DNA of 9,368 nucleotides, from positions 1 to 9,368 of the forward strand of contig CAAGJL010000318.1 of assembly GCA_900770145.1 (NCBI GenBank), given 5' to 3'. The notes beneath the pieces were generated by a model. The model saw nothing but the letters and a program-made list of their open reading frames with translations, made no database searches and was not told where the DNA came from. Source of the stretch: Clostridia bacterium (GTDB taxonomy: Bacteria; Bacillota; Clostridia; Oscillospirales; CAG-272). Positions within the stretch are counted from its first letter, which is position 1, and each line of letters starts with the position of its first letter. This document shows positions 1 to 7,631 of the stretch, piece by piece. The translations under genes were made by a program, and so were the position numbers.

Positions 1-1272
1 GTGCAGGAGGGCAACACCGGCTCCGGCGTGCTTCGCGCGGAGCACACGCCCGCAGGCATCAAGATTGACGACAACAAGGTGGAATATCCCTTTGAGTCTC
101 CGTGGCGCGTCGGCATTACCGGTGACATGGCAACCGTAAACGAATCCGAACTGGTGGAAAAAGTTTACGACGATGTGGAATACTGGAAGCCGGATAATTA
201 CGAGGAACTTTCCGACGAAGAAAAAGAAATCTACAACTACGACTGGGTAGAATCCGGCGTGTGCGCATGGAGCTGGCTGATTTACAACGGCACGCGCGGG
301 CAGAACGATTTTTCCCTGCACAGAGAGTATCTGGCGCTGGCAAAGGAAATGGGCTGGACGTATGTTCTGTTGGACGGCGGCTGGAACTCCGGGCTGGACG
401 ACGCAACCTTTACCTCCTTTATGGAAGCGGCAGACAAAGCCGGTGTGAAAGTGCTGGTGTGGTGCAACGCCCTGTCGGATTTCGGCAACGGCAACACCGA
501 AATTCTGCGTGCCAAGCTCCAAAAGTGGGCAAACTTCGGCGTGGCGGGCATTAAGATTGACTTCTTTGACGGGCAAAACGCCACTGACCCCAAGCACCAG
601 GGCGAGGATATTGATACCATCAAGTGGTATGAAACAATCTATCAGGAGACCGCTAAACTGAAAATGGTAGTCAACTGCCACGGCTCCAATAAGCCGACCG
701 GCGAGCGCCGGCAGTACCCCAACGTAATCAACCGCGAGGGTATTTACGGCAACGAGTTCAAGCGCGTTTCTGCCGCAGTTACCGTGAATGAGCTGTTTGT
801 GCGCAACGTGATCGGTCCCTCCGACTTCACGCCCGTAGTCAACCCGCTCAGCACCAACCTCACGGCGGCACACCAAATGGCGCTTTCGATTCTGTATGAA
901 TCCGGCTCGCCGTCAATGGGCGACTATCCGAGTGCTTATCGCAACGCCATGATTTATTCTTTCTACAAATCCATTCCGTCTCTGAGAGAAAAGACGGTGT
1001 TCCTCGGCGGTCAGCCCGACTATTATTACAGCGCGGCGGTCAAGGCGGGGGACTATTGGTTTGTCGGCATTGCCAACACCCTGATTGAAGATACCGTTAC
1101 AATCAACTTCTCGTTCCTTGACGACGGGGAGTACACCGCCGAGATCTACACGGATGACGAAAACGGCAGAAATGTAGTGAAAGAGACCGTGACCGTAACG
1201 AAAAACGACAGCCGCACATTTGACCTGCTGGCAAAGGGCGGCGCGGTTATCCGCTTGCAGAAAAAATCCTGA
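1..1272 (+). CDS. Glycoside hydrolase family 97 enzyme, C-terminal part (5' partial)
   Basis: Probable GH97 alpha-glycosidase, the family of SusB (alpha-glucosidase) and the retaining alpha-galactosidase BT1871. Visible residues 1-45 resemble the end of the N-terminal beta-sandwich, with the family-like SPWRV segment. A TIM barrel follows (about 75-345), then a C-terminal beta domain (about 346-423). Family-like motifs are WSW near residue 90, GIKIDFFD (184-190; Asp187), NCHGSNKPTGE (225-235), REGIYGNE (245-252) and GPSDFTP. Asp187 sits where retaining GH97 enzymes carry the nucleophile; Glu246 or Glu252 could be the acid/base. This favours a retaining, possibly alpha-galactosidase, enzyme (inference). 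GH97 proteins are usually about 650-700 residues, so roughly 230-270 N-terminal residues lie outside the window. The GTG at base 1 is not convincing as the true start. Whether the protein is secreted cannot be seen. It is followed after 23 bases by the binding-protein gene. Confidence 0.85.
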   Translation: MQEGNTGSGVLRAEHTPAGIKIDDNKVEYPFESPWRVGITGDMATVNESELVEKVYDDVEYWKPDNYEELSDEEKEIYNYDWVESGVCAWSWLIYNGTRGQNDFSLHREYLALAKEMGWTYVLLDGGWNSGLDDATFTSFMEAADKAGVKVLVWCNALSDFGNGNTEILRAKLQKWANFGVAGIKIDFFDGQNATDPKHQGEDIDTIKWYETIYQETAKLKMVVNCHGSNKPTGERRQYPNVINREGIYGNEFKRVSAAVTVNELFVRNVIGPSDFTPVVNPLSTNLTAAHQMALSILYESGSPSMGDYPSAYRNAMIYSFYKSIPSLREKTVFLGGQPDYYYSAAVKAGDYWFVGIANTLIEDTVTINFSFLDDGEYTAEIYTDDENGRNVVKETVTVTKNDSRTFDLLAKGGAVIRLQKKS

Positions 1273-1280
1273 TTTCCGAA

Positions 1281-1286
1281 AAGGAG
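1281..1286 (+). promoter_or_regulatory. Ribosome binding site of the binding-protein gene
   Basis: AAGGAG lies 9 bases before the ATG at 1296. It is a near-consensus Shine-Dalgarno sequence in the short gap after the GH97 stop, consistent with high expression of the binding protein. No promoter or hairpin is evident in this 23-base gap, so cotranscription is likely. Confidence 0.75.
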
Positions 1287-1295
1287 TGAAATCTC

Positions 1296-2768
1296 ATGAA
1301 AAACAAGAAAAAATTTTTTAGCGGTCTGCTTGCCGTGTTGCTTTGCGCGGTGATGGTGCTTTCTCTTGCCTCCTGCAAGAAAAACCCGGACAGCGGCAAC
1401 AACAATAACGGCGGCGAGATCAACAACGCGTGGTGGACGACCGAGGGGGAACTGACCAAGGACGAGAACGGGAGCGTGGTGTTCAACAACGTCAGCATCC
1501 GTCTGGAAACCGTTGTCGCCGGTGACGACAAGGACGCTTTCAATATGCTGGTGGAAAAATTCAACCGTGAGTATTCCGGCAAGATCCGCGTTAACGTGAC
1601 CAACACCGGCGCCGGCACTTACGAAAGCACCGTTGGTTCCAAGATCACCAATAACAACAACGCGCCGGACCTGATTATGTCCCACCAGAAGTCCCACAAG
1701 AACTTTGCCGACAACCATCTGATTCAGCCCCTTAACGAGGCGATGCGGCTTTCCGGCATCACCATTGATGTGAGCAACTATGCCTCCGGGCTTTCCCAGT
1801 ATTCCTCTCTCGGCTACAACAACTATACGTTCAGTATCCCGGTAGACGGGCAGAGCATGGTAGTGTTCTACAACAAAAAAGCGCTGGCGGCACTCGGCAA
1901 ATCGCTTCCGACCAACCGCACGGAGCTGTTGGAACTCTGCGAGGCATACAAGCAGTCCACCGGCAAAACGCCGATCGCCTGGGACACCAGCGGCGACTAT
2001 TTTGCCAACTATGTTTACATCAGCGCCATCCTGCAGAACGGCGGCACGCTGTATGATAAAAGCACCTACCTTACCTCCTGGTATGACGATGAAACCAACC
2101 GTAATGCCATCCACAATGCAAGTGAGGCTTTCCGTGAAATGTTCTCCAATGGCTATGCAAAATTTGCGGAGTCCTCTTCCACCATTCTGTCCGAATTTAT
2201 TGCCGGCAACCGCCTGTTCTACTTTACCAACCCGTGGTCAATGACCGATCTCGTGACCCAATATGCGGAGCGTGAAAACGTTTCGGAGGAAACCCTGATT
2301 GAAACCACCCTTGGTGGCACTACCTACGCCGGCTGGTTTGCCATGAGCGATACTGCCACCAAAGACCACATCTTCGGTGACTCTCACTTCTTTGCTATGA
2401 CGAAAAACGTGACCGACATCAACAAGAAAGCCGCGATCCTTGAATTCATCAAATGGTTCACGAATGAGGCTTCCGTCGGTTCCGAATGGGCGAAAGCAGG
2501 CCATATCAGCGTTTCCAAGGCCATTTCCGAAAGCGAAACATACCAGAAGGACACCTATGTTTCCAACTTCATCTCGAAATTCTATCCCGACATCAACAAC
2601 TTCCGCTGCGTGGGCAATACCCCCCACTATGAGGCGATTATTTCCAACCTCAAAGCCATCTTCTCCGATACGGTGGATAACAACGGCGGTCACACGGCGG
2701 AGCGGGACTATTCCGTAATCAAACAAAAGCAGGACGCGGTAAATAACAGTATCAACTTCTTCGGCTGA
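1296..2768 (+). CDS. Sugar ABC transporter substrate-binding lipoprotein (CUT1 type)
   Basis: Extracellular solute-binding protein of the UgpB/MalE-like family 1, 490 residues. It is the receptor of the importer encoded downstream and would be lipid-anchored on the outer face of the membrane. The N-terminus has a lysine-rich start, a hydrophobic core (about 7-23) and lipobox LASC with the modified Cys at residue 27. A flexible linker rich in Asn, Gly and Lys follows (about 28-42). Family-like segments include GQSMVVFYNKKAL (YNKK at 192-195), NPWS near 310 and a C-terminal AILEFIKWFTNEAS segment typical of the second lobe. The length is slightly above the usual 420-450. The ATG at 1296 is fixed by the AAGGAG site and by the signal peptide. 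The ligand cannot be read from sequence; the neighbouring GH97 gene suggests an alpha-linked oligosaccharide. Confidence 0.93.
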   Translation: MKNKKKFFSGLLAVLLCAVMVLSLASCKKNPDSGNNNNGGEINNAWWTTEGELTKDENGSVVFNNVSIRLETVVAGDDKDAFNMLVEKFNREYSGKIRVNVTNTGAGTYESTVGSKITNNNNAPDLIMSHQKSHKNFADNHLIQPLNEAMRLSGITIDVSNYASGLSQYSSLGYNNYTFSIPVDGQSMVVFYNKKALAALGKSLPTNRTELLELCEAYKQSTGKTPIAWDTSGDYFANYVYISAILQNGGTLYDKSTYLTSWYDDETNRNAIHNASEAFREMFSNGYAKFAESSSTILSEFIAGNRLFYFTNPWSMTDLVTQYAERENVSEETLIETTLGGTTYAGWFAMSDTATKDHIFGDSHFFAMTKNVTDINKKAAILEFIKWFTNEASVGSEWAKAGHISVSKAISESETYQKDTYVSNFISKFYPDINNFRCVGNTPHYEAIISNLKAIFSDTVDNNGGHTAERDYSVIKQKQDAVNNSINFFG

Positions 2769-2784
2769 TGCCGGGGAGGGGCTT

Positions 2785-3828
2785 ATGACAGATCTCTTAT
2801 GGAAGACAAAACAGCAGAAGGCGCGCAAAAGGAGGGAGGCCCTCCTTGCGCTCCTCCTGATGAGTCCGTTTCTGATTGTATTTATTCTCTTTACGTTGAT
2901 TCCGTTCATCATGGGGTTTGCGTTCAGCTTTATGAAGTATAATCCGTACTTCCCGGAGCAGAACGAATTTATCAGATTTCAAAATTACGCCACACTGTTC
3001 AATTTCAGCCATCCGATTTCCAAAACCTTTTGGGAATCCTTCCGCACGATGTTCGTCTTTGACGCGGTTGCGGTGCCATTGCTGATTATCATTCCGCTGG
3101 TGCTGGCATATTTTATCAACATGAACCCGCCGGGATACAAGATTTTCCGTGCAATCATCTATCTGCCCAGCATCGTTTCTATCACCATTGTCGGCATCAT
3201 TTTCGGCAATATGTTCAAGGGTGACAGCTCGGGGCTGATTAACGCCCTGTTCGGCACGAATATTCAGTGGCTGTCGGGCAAGCCGTGGCAGGGCGATACC
3301 CTTCGCTGGGTGGTCATGCTGATTGCCAGTATCTGGTGGCAGACCGGCACGAACTTCGTCATTTTTTCGGGCGCGTTGCGTGATGTCCCGAAATCGCTGT
3401 ACGAGGCGTGCGAAATGGACGGTGCCGGCAGATGGAAGCGCATTCTGCACGTAACATTGCCAAACATCCGCCCCGCAATCACCGTTTGTCTGTTCAATAC
3501 CCTGATCGGGTATCTGAACCTTTATGCACAGCCCTATGTGCTGAACACCTATGAAAACGAAGATATTTTCGTATCTCCGATGATGTTTATTCAGAAATAT
3601 CTGATGGGCGGGATGACCTATGCCAAGCAGACCGGGTATCTGTGCGCAGCGGCAATCGTTTTCGGGTTGATTGTGATTGCGTTCAGCGTGGCAGAACGAA
3701 GGATTACCGCTCCGCACCGCAAAAAGCCGGTGCACGCCGATGCCTGCCGAGAGTATCTTGCGCGGCAGAACGAGTTTTATGGGTCGGGAGAGGCTGAAAA
3801 TATGGGAAAGGAGGAGAACGATGACTGA
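2785..3828 (+). CDS. Sugar ABC transporter permease 1 (MalF/UgpA-like)
   Basis: Integral membrane subunit of a CUT1 importer, 347 residues. It would pair with the following permease to form the translocation channel. Six hydrophobic segments are visible at about 19-49, 88-112, 121-143, 173-196, 231-252 and 285-304. The cytoplasmic EAA loop that docks the ATPase is clear at 206-230 (YEACEMDGAGRWKRILHVTLP). The N-terminus is strongly basic (KTKQQKARKRRE), as expected for a cytoplasmic end. GGGGAGGG (2773-2780) precedes the ATG by 4 bases. After the last membrane segment there is an unusually long, charged tail of about 40 residues (308-347), longer than the few residues typical of the family. 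The gene starts 16 bases after the binding-protein stop, and its last 8 bases overlap the next gene. Confidence 0.93.
   Translation: MTDLLWKTKQQKARKRREALLALLLMSPFLIVFILFTLIPFIMGFAFSFMKYNPYFPEQNEFIRFQNYATLFNFSHPISKTFWESFRTMFVFDAVAVPLLIIIPLVLAYFINMNPPGYKIFRAIIYLPSIVSITIVGIIFGNMFKGDSSGLINALFGTNIQWLSGKPWQGDTLRWVVMLIASIWWQTGTNFVIFSGALRDVPKSLYEACEMDGAGRWKRILHVTLPNIRPAITVCLFNTLIGYLNLYAQPYVLNTYENEDIFVSPMMFIQKYLMGGMTYAKQTGYLCAAAIVFGLIVIAFSVAERRITAPHRKKPVHADACREYLARQNEFYGSGEAENMGKEENDD
3807..3814 (+). promoter_or_regulatory. Ribosome binding site that fixes the permease 2 start
   Basis: AAAGGAGG, an almost perfect Shine-Dalgarno sequence, lies 6 bases before the ATG at 3821 and inside the end of the permease 1 gene. 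The same reading frame is open upstream to an ATG at 3677, but that would add 48 non-family residues overlapping permease 1. This site therefore decides in favour of 3821. Confidence 0.8.
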
Positions 3829-4753
3829 GATGAGCGAAAGAAAACCGCGCAGAAAAACGAAGTCCGAAAGGACGCGCCGGCGGGAAAAGACTGTGTCGTT
3901 CGTGATTCTCCTGATTGTTTCCGTGATTTGGATTGTGCCGCTTCTGTATATGCTCGGCACTTCTTTCAAATCCGATGCGGATCTTCAGATGCACCCGGAA
4001 AAGATTTTTCCTTCCTCCGCCGAGGAGTGGACGCTGGATCACTATACCGGCTTTATCGTGCGGGAAGGCAAGATTGACAATATGCCCGTGTGGATGCTGA
4101 ACTCACTCTGGTCCACGCTTGCCACTGTGGCACTGACCGTGCTGGTGGATCTTTTAACGGCTTATGCAGTGGTGTTTCTGAATTTCAGAGGCAAAAACAC
4201 ATTGATGAAATTTTTGCTGATATGGATGGCAGTGCCGGGTGTGATCGGCACTGCGCCTTCCTATGCCATTTTCTCCACTCTGCGCCATTCGCTGAATATC
4301 AGCAGCGATGTTGCAACCTATGCGTACATTTATATGTGGCTGGTTGTCCCCGGGATTACCGGGATCTTCAATATGCTGCTGATGCGCAATTTCTTCCTGT
4401 CGATTCCGCGGGATATCATCGACAGTGCAAGAAGCGACGGCGCAGGAAATATGACGATCTTCCGGCGGATTGTGTGCCCGCTGGCAAGATCCACCGTGAT
4501 GCTGATTGTGCTGTTTACCTTTACGGGAAGCTGGAACAGCCTTGTCTGGCCTCAGCTGCTCCTTTCGGGTGAAAAATCCTATTGGAACACCATCACCGTA
4601 GCCCTGACCGGGTATACCGGCGGCTCGGGCTGGAACGCAACGGGCATTGCCATGGCAACCAGTGTGTTTGCGTTGATTCCGATTGTGATTATTTTCATCA
4701 TCACGCAGAACAAGATGATTGACGGACTTGCGTCCACGGGGGTGAAAGGATAA
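3821..4753 (+). CDS. Sugar ABC transporter permease 2 (MalG/UgpE-like)
   Basis: Second membrane subunit of the CUT1 importer, 310 residues from the ATG at 3821. The N-terminus is cytoplasmic and very basic (about 6-23). Six membrane segments are visible at about 24-46, 98-120, 127-150, 165-188, 225-245 and 276-295. The segment SIPRDIIDSARSDGAGNMTIFRRIVCP (194-220) is the EAA coupling loop, with DGAG at 206-209 and the preceding IPRD typical of MalG-like proteins. The length is slightly above the usual 275-290 residues. The extra length lies in the basic N-terminus and the first external loop (about 50-95). It overlaps permease 1 by 8 bases and shares one base with the ATPase start (TAATG), so translational coupling is likely. 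Confidence 0.93.
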   Translation: MTEMSERKPRRKTKSERTRRREKTVSFVILLIVSVIWIVPLLYMLGTSFKSDADLQMHPEKIFPSSAEEWTLDHYTGFIVREGKIDNMPVWMLNSLWSTLATVALTVLVDLLTAYAVVFLNFRGKNTLMKFLLIWMAVPGVIGTAPSYAIFSTLRHSLNISSDVATYAYIYMWLVVPGITGIFNMLLMRNFFLSIPRDIIDSARSDGAGNMTIFRRIVCPLARSTVMLIVLFTFTGSWNSLVWPQLLLSGEKSYWNTITVALTGYTGGSGWNATGIAMATSVFALIPIVIIFIITQNKMIDGLASTGVKG

Positions 4754-6474
4754 TGAGCAACAAACCGTTTCTGTCTTTACAGCATGTGGAAAAGATTTAT
4801 CCGAACGGGGAAAAAGCCGTATATGATTTCAACCTGAATGTGGAAAAAAATGAGTTTGTAGTGATTGTCGGTCCTTCCGGGTGCGGAAAATCCACCACCC
4901 TGCGTATGATTGCAGGCTTGGAGGATATCACTGCCGGGGATATATATCTGGAAGACGAGTTGCTCAACTATAAGCCGAGCAAGGATCGCAGAATGGCGAT
5001 TGTGTTTCAGAGTTACGCGCTTTATCCGCAAATGAGCGTGTTTGAAAACATCGCTTTCCCGCTCACAATCAATGAGTATTCCGTTCCGGCTAAGAACAAA
5101 CAGCTCTACCCGCTGGGGGAATTGCGCCGCCTGCTTGCTGATCAGCCGTTCGACAAGATTATCGGCGCGCTTGCCGAAATTGCCGGGATGAAAGGGAACG
5201 AGAGCAAAAAACGCGAGGAGCTGGCGGCGGTGCTGCGCGTCTCCGTTGAGGCGGCGGAGCGGCTTTTCTCCATGTACACTGCGGCGCTCAGAAGCGGAAA
5301 AGGCCCGAGCGTGATTGCATGGAGTGCGGAGCTTGACGCTGAGATTGCGGAGAAAAAGAAGATTGCTGAGGCAAACGGCGAAAAACTGAACGCGGAGTTC
5401 TGCCTGTTGGATGAAAAGGGAGAGGTCATCCGCGAGACCAGAAAATTTTACCCTTACGAAATTCGCAATAAAGTGTTTGATGTAGCGCAGAAGCTGGATC
5501 TTGTGCCGTACCTGGATAAGCAGCCCAAGGAGCTTTCTGGTGGGCAGATGCAGCGCGTGGCGCTGGGGCGTGCCATCATCAAGGATGTTCCGATTTTTAT
5601 GATGGATGAACCGCTCTCCAACCTGGACGCCAAGCTGCGCCTGACTATGCGCAGTGAGATTGTGAAGTTGCACAATCGCATCAACGCAACTACCATTTAT
5701 GTCACGCACGACCAGACGGAAGCCATGACCATGGCAACGAGAATCGTAGTCATGTCCCGCGGGTTCATTCAGCAGATCGGCACGCCGGAGGAGGTTTATA
5801 ATCAGCCGGACAATATTTTTGTGGCGCGCTTTATCGGCTCTCCTTCGATGAATATTTTTGACGCAAACTTCGCACGTGATGGGGGTAAATTTACTTTCGG
5901 CGGGATGGAATATGTAGCGGGCGCGGCGTTTTCCGCCAAGCATGATGCATTCTATCGCCAAAAGATTGCCGAGTTTGAAGGGATGCTGGAAAACTTTGAT
6001 CTTGCCGCGCGCGAGAAGATTCTGAAGATTCTTTCCGCCACTAAATCCGAGAAGTCCTACAATAAAAAGGGCAGAAAAAGAAAGTCGCTTTTCATGAGTA
6101 TCCGCAAAAAATTCCGCAAAGAGGAAGCCCCGGTCGAGACTTATTCCTTTGAAAAGGGGGTCTGCGAGACAAAACTGGCAGAGTTGAAAGAATATCTGAA
6201 CGGGGATCACCCGTTGACTGTCGGCGTGCGCGCCGAGCGGATGAAGATTGAAAAGGCGGCAGGGTCTTCCCATCCGGGAACTATTTGCGTGCGCCCCACG
6301 GTCTGTGAGTTGCTCGGCGGGGAGTACAATGTGCATTTTGATTTCTGCGACAAGGATATGATCGGCAGATTTGACGCCAAGGATAAGATCACCACGAGAG
6401 ACGAGATTACCGTGTACTTTGCGCCGGAAAATATGCAGATTTTTGATCCCATAACGGGTGATGCAATCCGATGA
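4753..6474 (+). CDS. Sugar ABC transporter ATPase with two large insertions (MalK/UgpC-like)
   Basis: ATP-hydrolysing subunit expected to power the importer encoded upstream. All core motifs are intact: Walker A GPSGCGKST (40-48), Q-loop Gln86 (VFQSYALYP), signature LSGGQ (261-265), Walker B IFMMDE (281-286), D-loop SNLD (289-292) and His319 (THDQTEAM). A MalK-type C-terminal regulatory domain begins near 335 (GTPEEVYNQP, FIGSPSMN) and ends with a GVRAERM segment (491-497). The protein is 573 residues, against about 370 for the family. The excess falls in two places: about 108-235 in the helical domain before the signature, predicted helical and charged, and about 394-486 in the regulatory domain, with a basic KKGRKRKS stretch. 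Both insertions are in frame and bounded by normal family sequence, so they look like genuine lineage-specific insertions rather than errors. The start overlaps the permease 2 stop by one base (TAATG), with AAAGGA just upstream. Confidence 0.92.
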   Translation: MSNKPFLSLQHVEKIYPNGEKAVYDFNLNVEKNEFVVIVGPSGCGKSTTLRMIAGLEDITAGDIYLEDELLNYKPSKDRRMAIVFQSYALYPQMSVFENIAFPLTINEYSVPAKNKQLYPLGELRRLLADQPFDKIIGALAEIAGMKGNESKKREELAAVLRVSVEAAERLFSMYTAALRSGKGPSVIAWSAELDAEIAEKKKIAEANGEKLNAEFCLLDEKGEVIRETRKFYPYEIRNKVFDVAQKLDLVPYLDKQPKELSGGQMQRVALGRAIIKDVPIFMMDEPLSNLDAKLRLTMRSEIVKLHNRINATTIYVTHDQTEAMTMATRIVVMSRGFIQQIGTPEEVYNQPDNIFVARFIGSPSMNIFDANFARDGGKFTFGGMEYVAGAAFSAKHDAFYRQKIAEFEGMLENFDLAAREKILKILSATKSEKSYNKKGRKRKSLFMSIRKKFRKEEAPVETYSFEKGVCETKLAELKEYLNGDHPLTVGVRAERMKIEKAAGSSHPGTICVRPTVCELLGGEYNVHFDFCDKDMIGRFDAKDKITTRDEITVYFAPENMQIFDPITGDAIR

Positions 6475-7448
6475 GCCGGAATGTCAGCCTGAAAGAAATC
6501 GCCGCCCGCCTCGGGGTATCGGTCAATACCGTTTCGCACGCGCTGCGGGATATGAACGATATCTCCGAGGCAACGAAAAGCCTGGTGCGGAAAACGGCGG
6601 TGGAAATGGGATATATGCCAAACCATGTGGCGCAGATGATGAAGACCGAGGAGCGCAAGGTGGTCGGAGTACACTTTTCGTCGTTTACCAACCTGTATTT
6701 CAATTCGCTCAGCACGGAGATTTCGCGGGTCTTTGCCGAAAAAGGCAGGTATGTATTGCTGTTCCTGTTTTCCCCGCAGTTGGGGATTGAGGTGATCAAG
6801 CAGTGTGTCCTGCAACGGGTGGATCTTCTGATTGCCTCCGAACTGCCGGACGAAAAGTGCGCCGAGTTTGCCAAACTCCATAATATCCGCATTGTGCTGA
6901 CCGGTAGCCTGAATACATCCGCGAACGAATACGATCATATCCATGTGGATGATGAGGGCGGGTGCAGACTGGTTGCACGGTATCTTTACAGCTTTCACAA
7001 AGGGAATCGTTATATTTACGCCGGGCCGGATTATGAGTGCAACCTGAAACGGCAGGAGCTGTTCTGCTCGGAGCTGCGCAAGTTGGACCCCGATGTGGAG
7101 ATCATCGTGTATAATTCGGACGAGACCAATATCCGCGTGCTTAGCTCCCTGATTGCGAGCGGATGCCGCAGTATCTTCTGTTTTAACGATACCCTGGTGT
7201 ATGAGTTGTTGGATATGCTGAATGCACAGTGCGTGGACGCATTCCGCCTGTACCCGGATCTGCACATCATCGGCTTTGACGGATTGTGTGAATTTGTACG
7301 CGGAATGCGGCAGATTACCACGGTGAAGATTGATTACACGGAATTTGCGCAGGGAATTTATGAGGTGGTGCACAAACGCCTGAGTCAGCCGGATATTGCT
7401 ACCCAGCATCTCACAATCTCGGTATCTCTGCACTGCAAACGGGGTTAA
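6471..7448 (+). CDS. LacI/GalR-family transcriptional regulator
   Basis: Probable sugar-responsive DNA-binding regulator, 325 residues, close to the family norm of 330-340. The N-terminal helix-turn-helix spans about 6-26 (SLKEIAARLGVSVNTVSHALRD), with His23 where Arg is usual. The hinge region (50-59) reads PNHVAQMMKT instead of the common NxxARxL, so its minor-groove contact may differ. The periplasmic-binding-protein-like effector domain starts at VVGVHFS (64-70). It retains VDDEGG (159-164), FND (238-240), IIGFDG (266-271) and a TTVKID segment (283-288), as in sugar-binding family members. The ATG overlaps the ATPase stop (ATGA), so it is translated from the transporter mRNA; only a weak GGGTG precedes it. 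Regulation of this operon, with autoregulation, is inferred. No operator is visible because the operon promoter lies outside the window. Confidence 0.92.
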   Translation: MSRNVSLKEIAARLGVSVNTVSHALRDMNDISEATKSLVRKTAVEMGYMPNHVAQMMKTEERKVVGVHFSSFTNLYFNSLSTEISRVFAEKGRYVLLFLFSPQLGIEVIKQCVLQRVDLLIASELPDEKCAEFAKLHNIRIVLTGSLNTSANEYDHIHVDDEGGCRLVARYLYSFHKGNRYIYAGPDYECNLKRQELFCSELRKLDPDVEIIVYNSDETNIRVLSSLIASGCRSIFCFNDTLVYELLDMLNAQCVDAFRLYPDLHIIGFDGLCEFVRGMRQITTVKIDYTEFAQGIYEVVHKRLSQPDIATQHLTISVSLHCKRG

Positions 7449-7501
7449 ACCGAATGCCCGCGGGGAGAAAAAGCCCCTTGCAGGCGTTTTCGATGAGCGC
7501 A

Positions 7502-7529
7502 ACCGGGCAAAGCGCACGTGCGCCCCGGT
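7502..7529 (+). other. Nested inverted repeat after the regulator gene
   Basis: An outer pair ACCGGG (7502-7507) / CCCGGT (7524-7529) encloses the 12-bp perfect palindrome GCGCACGTGCGC (7512-7523). It can fold as a GC-rich hairpin in the 3' region of the operon mRNA. Its last four bases overlap the first four of the next hairpin (7526-7551), so the two could be alternative folds. It may simply protect the 3' end; no function is claimed. Confidence 0.5.
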
Positions 7530-7562
7530 CCCGACAGCCCCCGGGAGACCGCAAGTTTTTTT
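7526..7562 (+). terminator. Probable intrinsic terminator of the sugar operon
   Basis: CGGTCCCG (7526-7533) pairs with CGGG-AG-ACCG (7542-7551), leaving a 2-base bulge and an 8-base loop. Four bases later there are seven consecutive T (7556-7562). The imperfect stem and the short gap before the T-run make it less certain than the hairpin at 7634-7664, which could act as backup. Confidence 0.55.
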
Positions 7563-7631
7563 GCCTGCTGTTCATGACACGCGGGCGGCTTGGCTTATAC
7601 ACAAAAATCCGCCCTTGTCAAAGAGCGGGGC

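Noticed and set aside
3677..3820. Upstream in-frame ATG that would lengthen permease 2 by 48 residues
   Set aside because: The added residues overlap permease 1 coding sequence, do not resemble the family, and AAAGGAGG fixes the start at 3821.
2797..3969. Minus-strand open frame (390 residues) opposite permease 1
   Set aside because: It is a shadow of a membrane protein gene with six hydrophobic segments and an EAA loop; no family features.
4777..6336. Long minus-strand open frame (519 residues) opposite the ATPase gene
   Set aside because: It is fully antisense to a gene with intact ABC motifs, its protein is rich in His/Arg/Gln and lacks any domain, and no promoter or ribosome site supports it.
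7461..7478. GGGG-AGAAAAAG-CCCC inverted repeat right after the regulator stop as a terminator
   Set aside because: Only a 4-bp stem with an 8-base loop and no T-run directly after it; the later hairpins are better.
6207..7517. Minus-strand open frame (436 residues) opposite the regulator gene
   Set aside because: It covers a clear LacI-family gene on the other strand; its composition is that of a complementary-strand shadow.
7411..7602. Minus-strand 63-residue open frame with a KGLFLPAG stretch
   Set aside because: It is antisense to the regulator end and the hairpin region. No ribosome site or domain supports it, though similar short frames do occur in intergenic regions, so it is not excluded outright.
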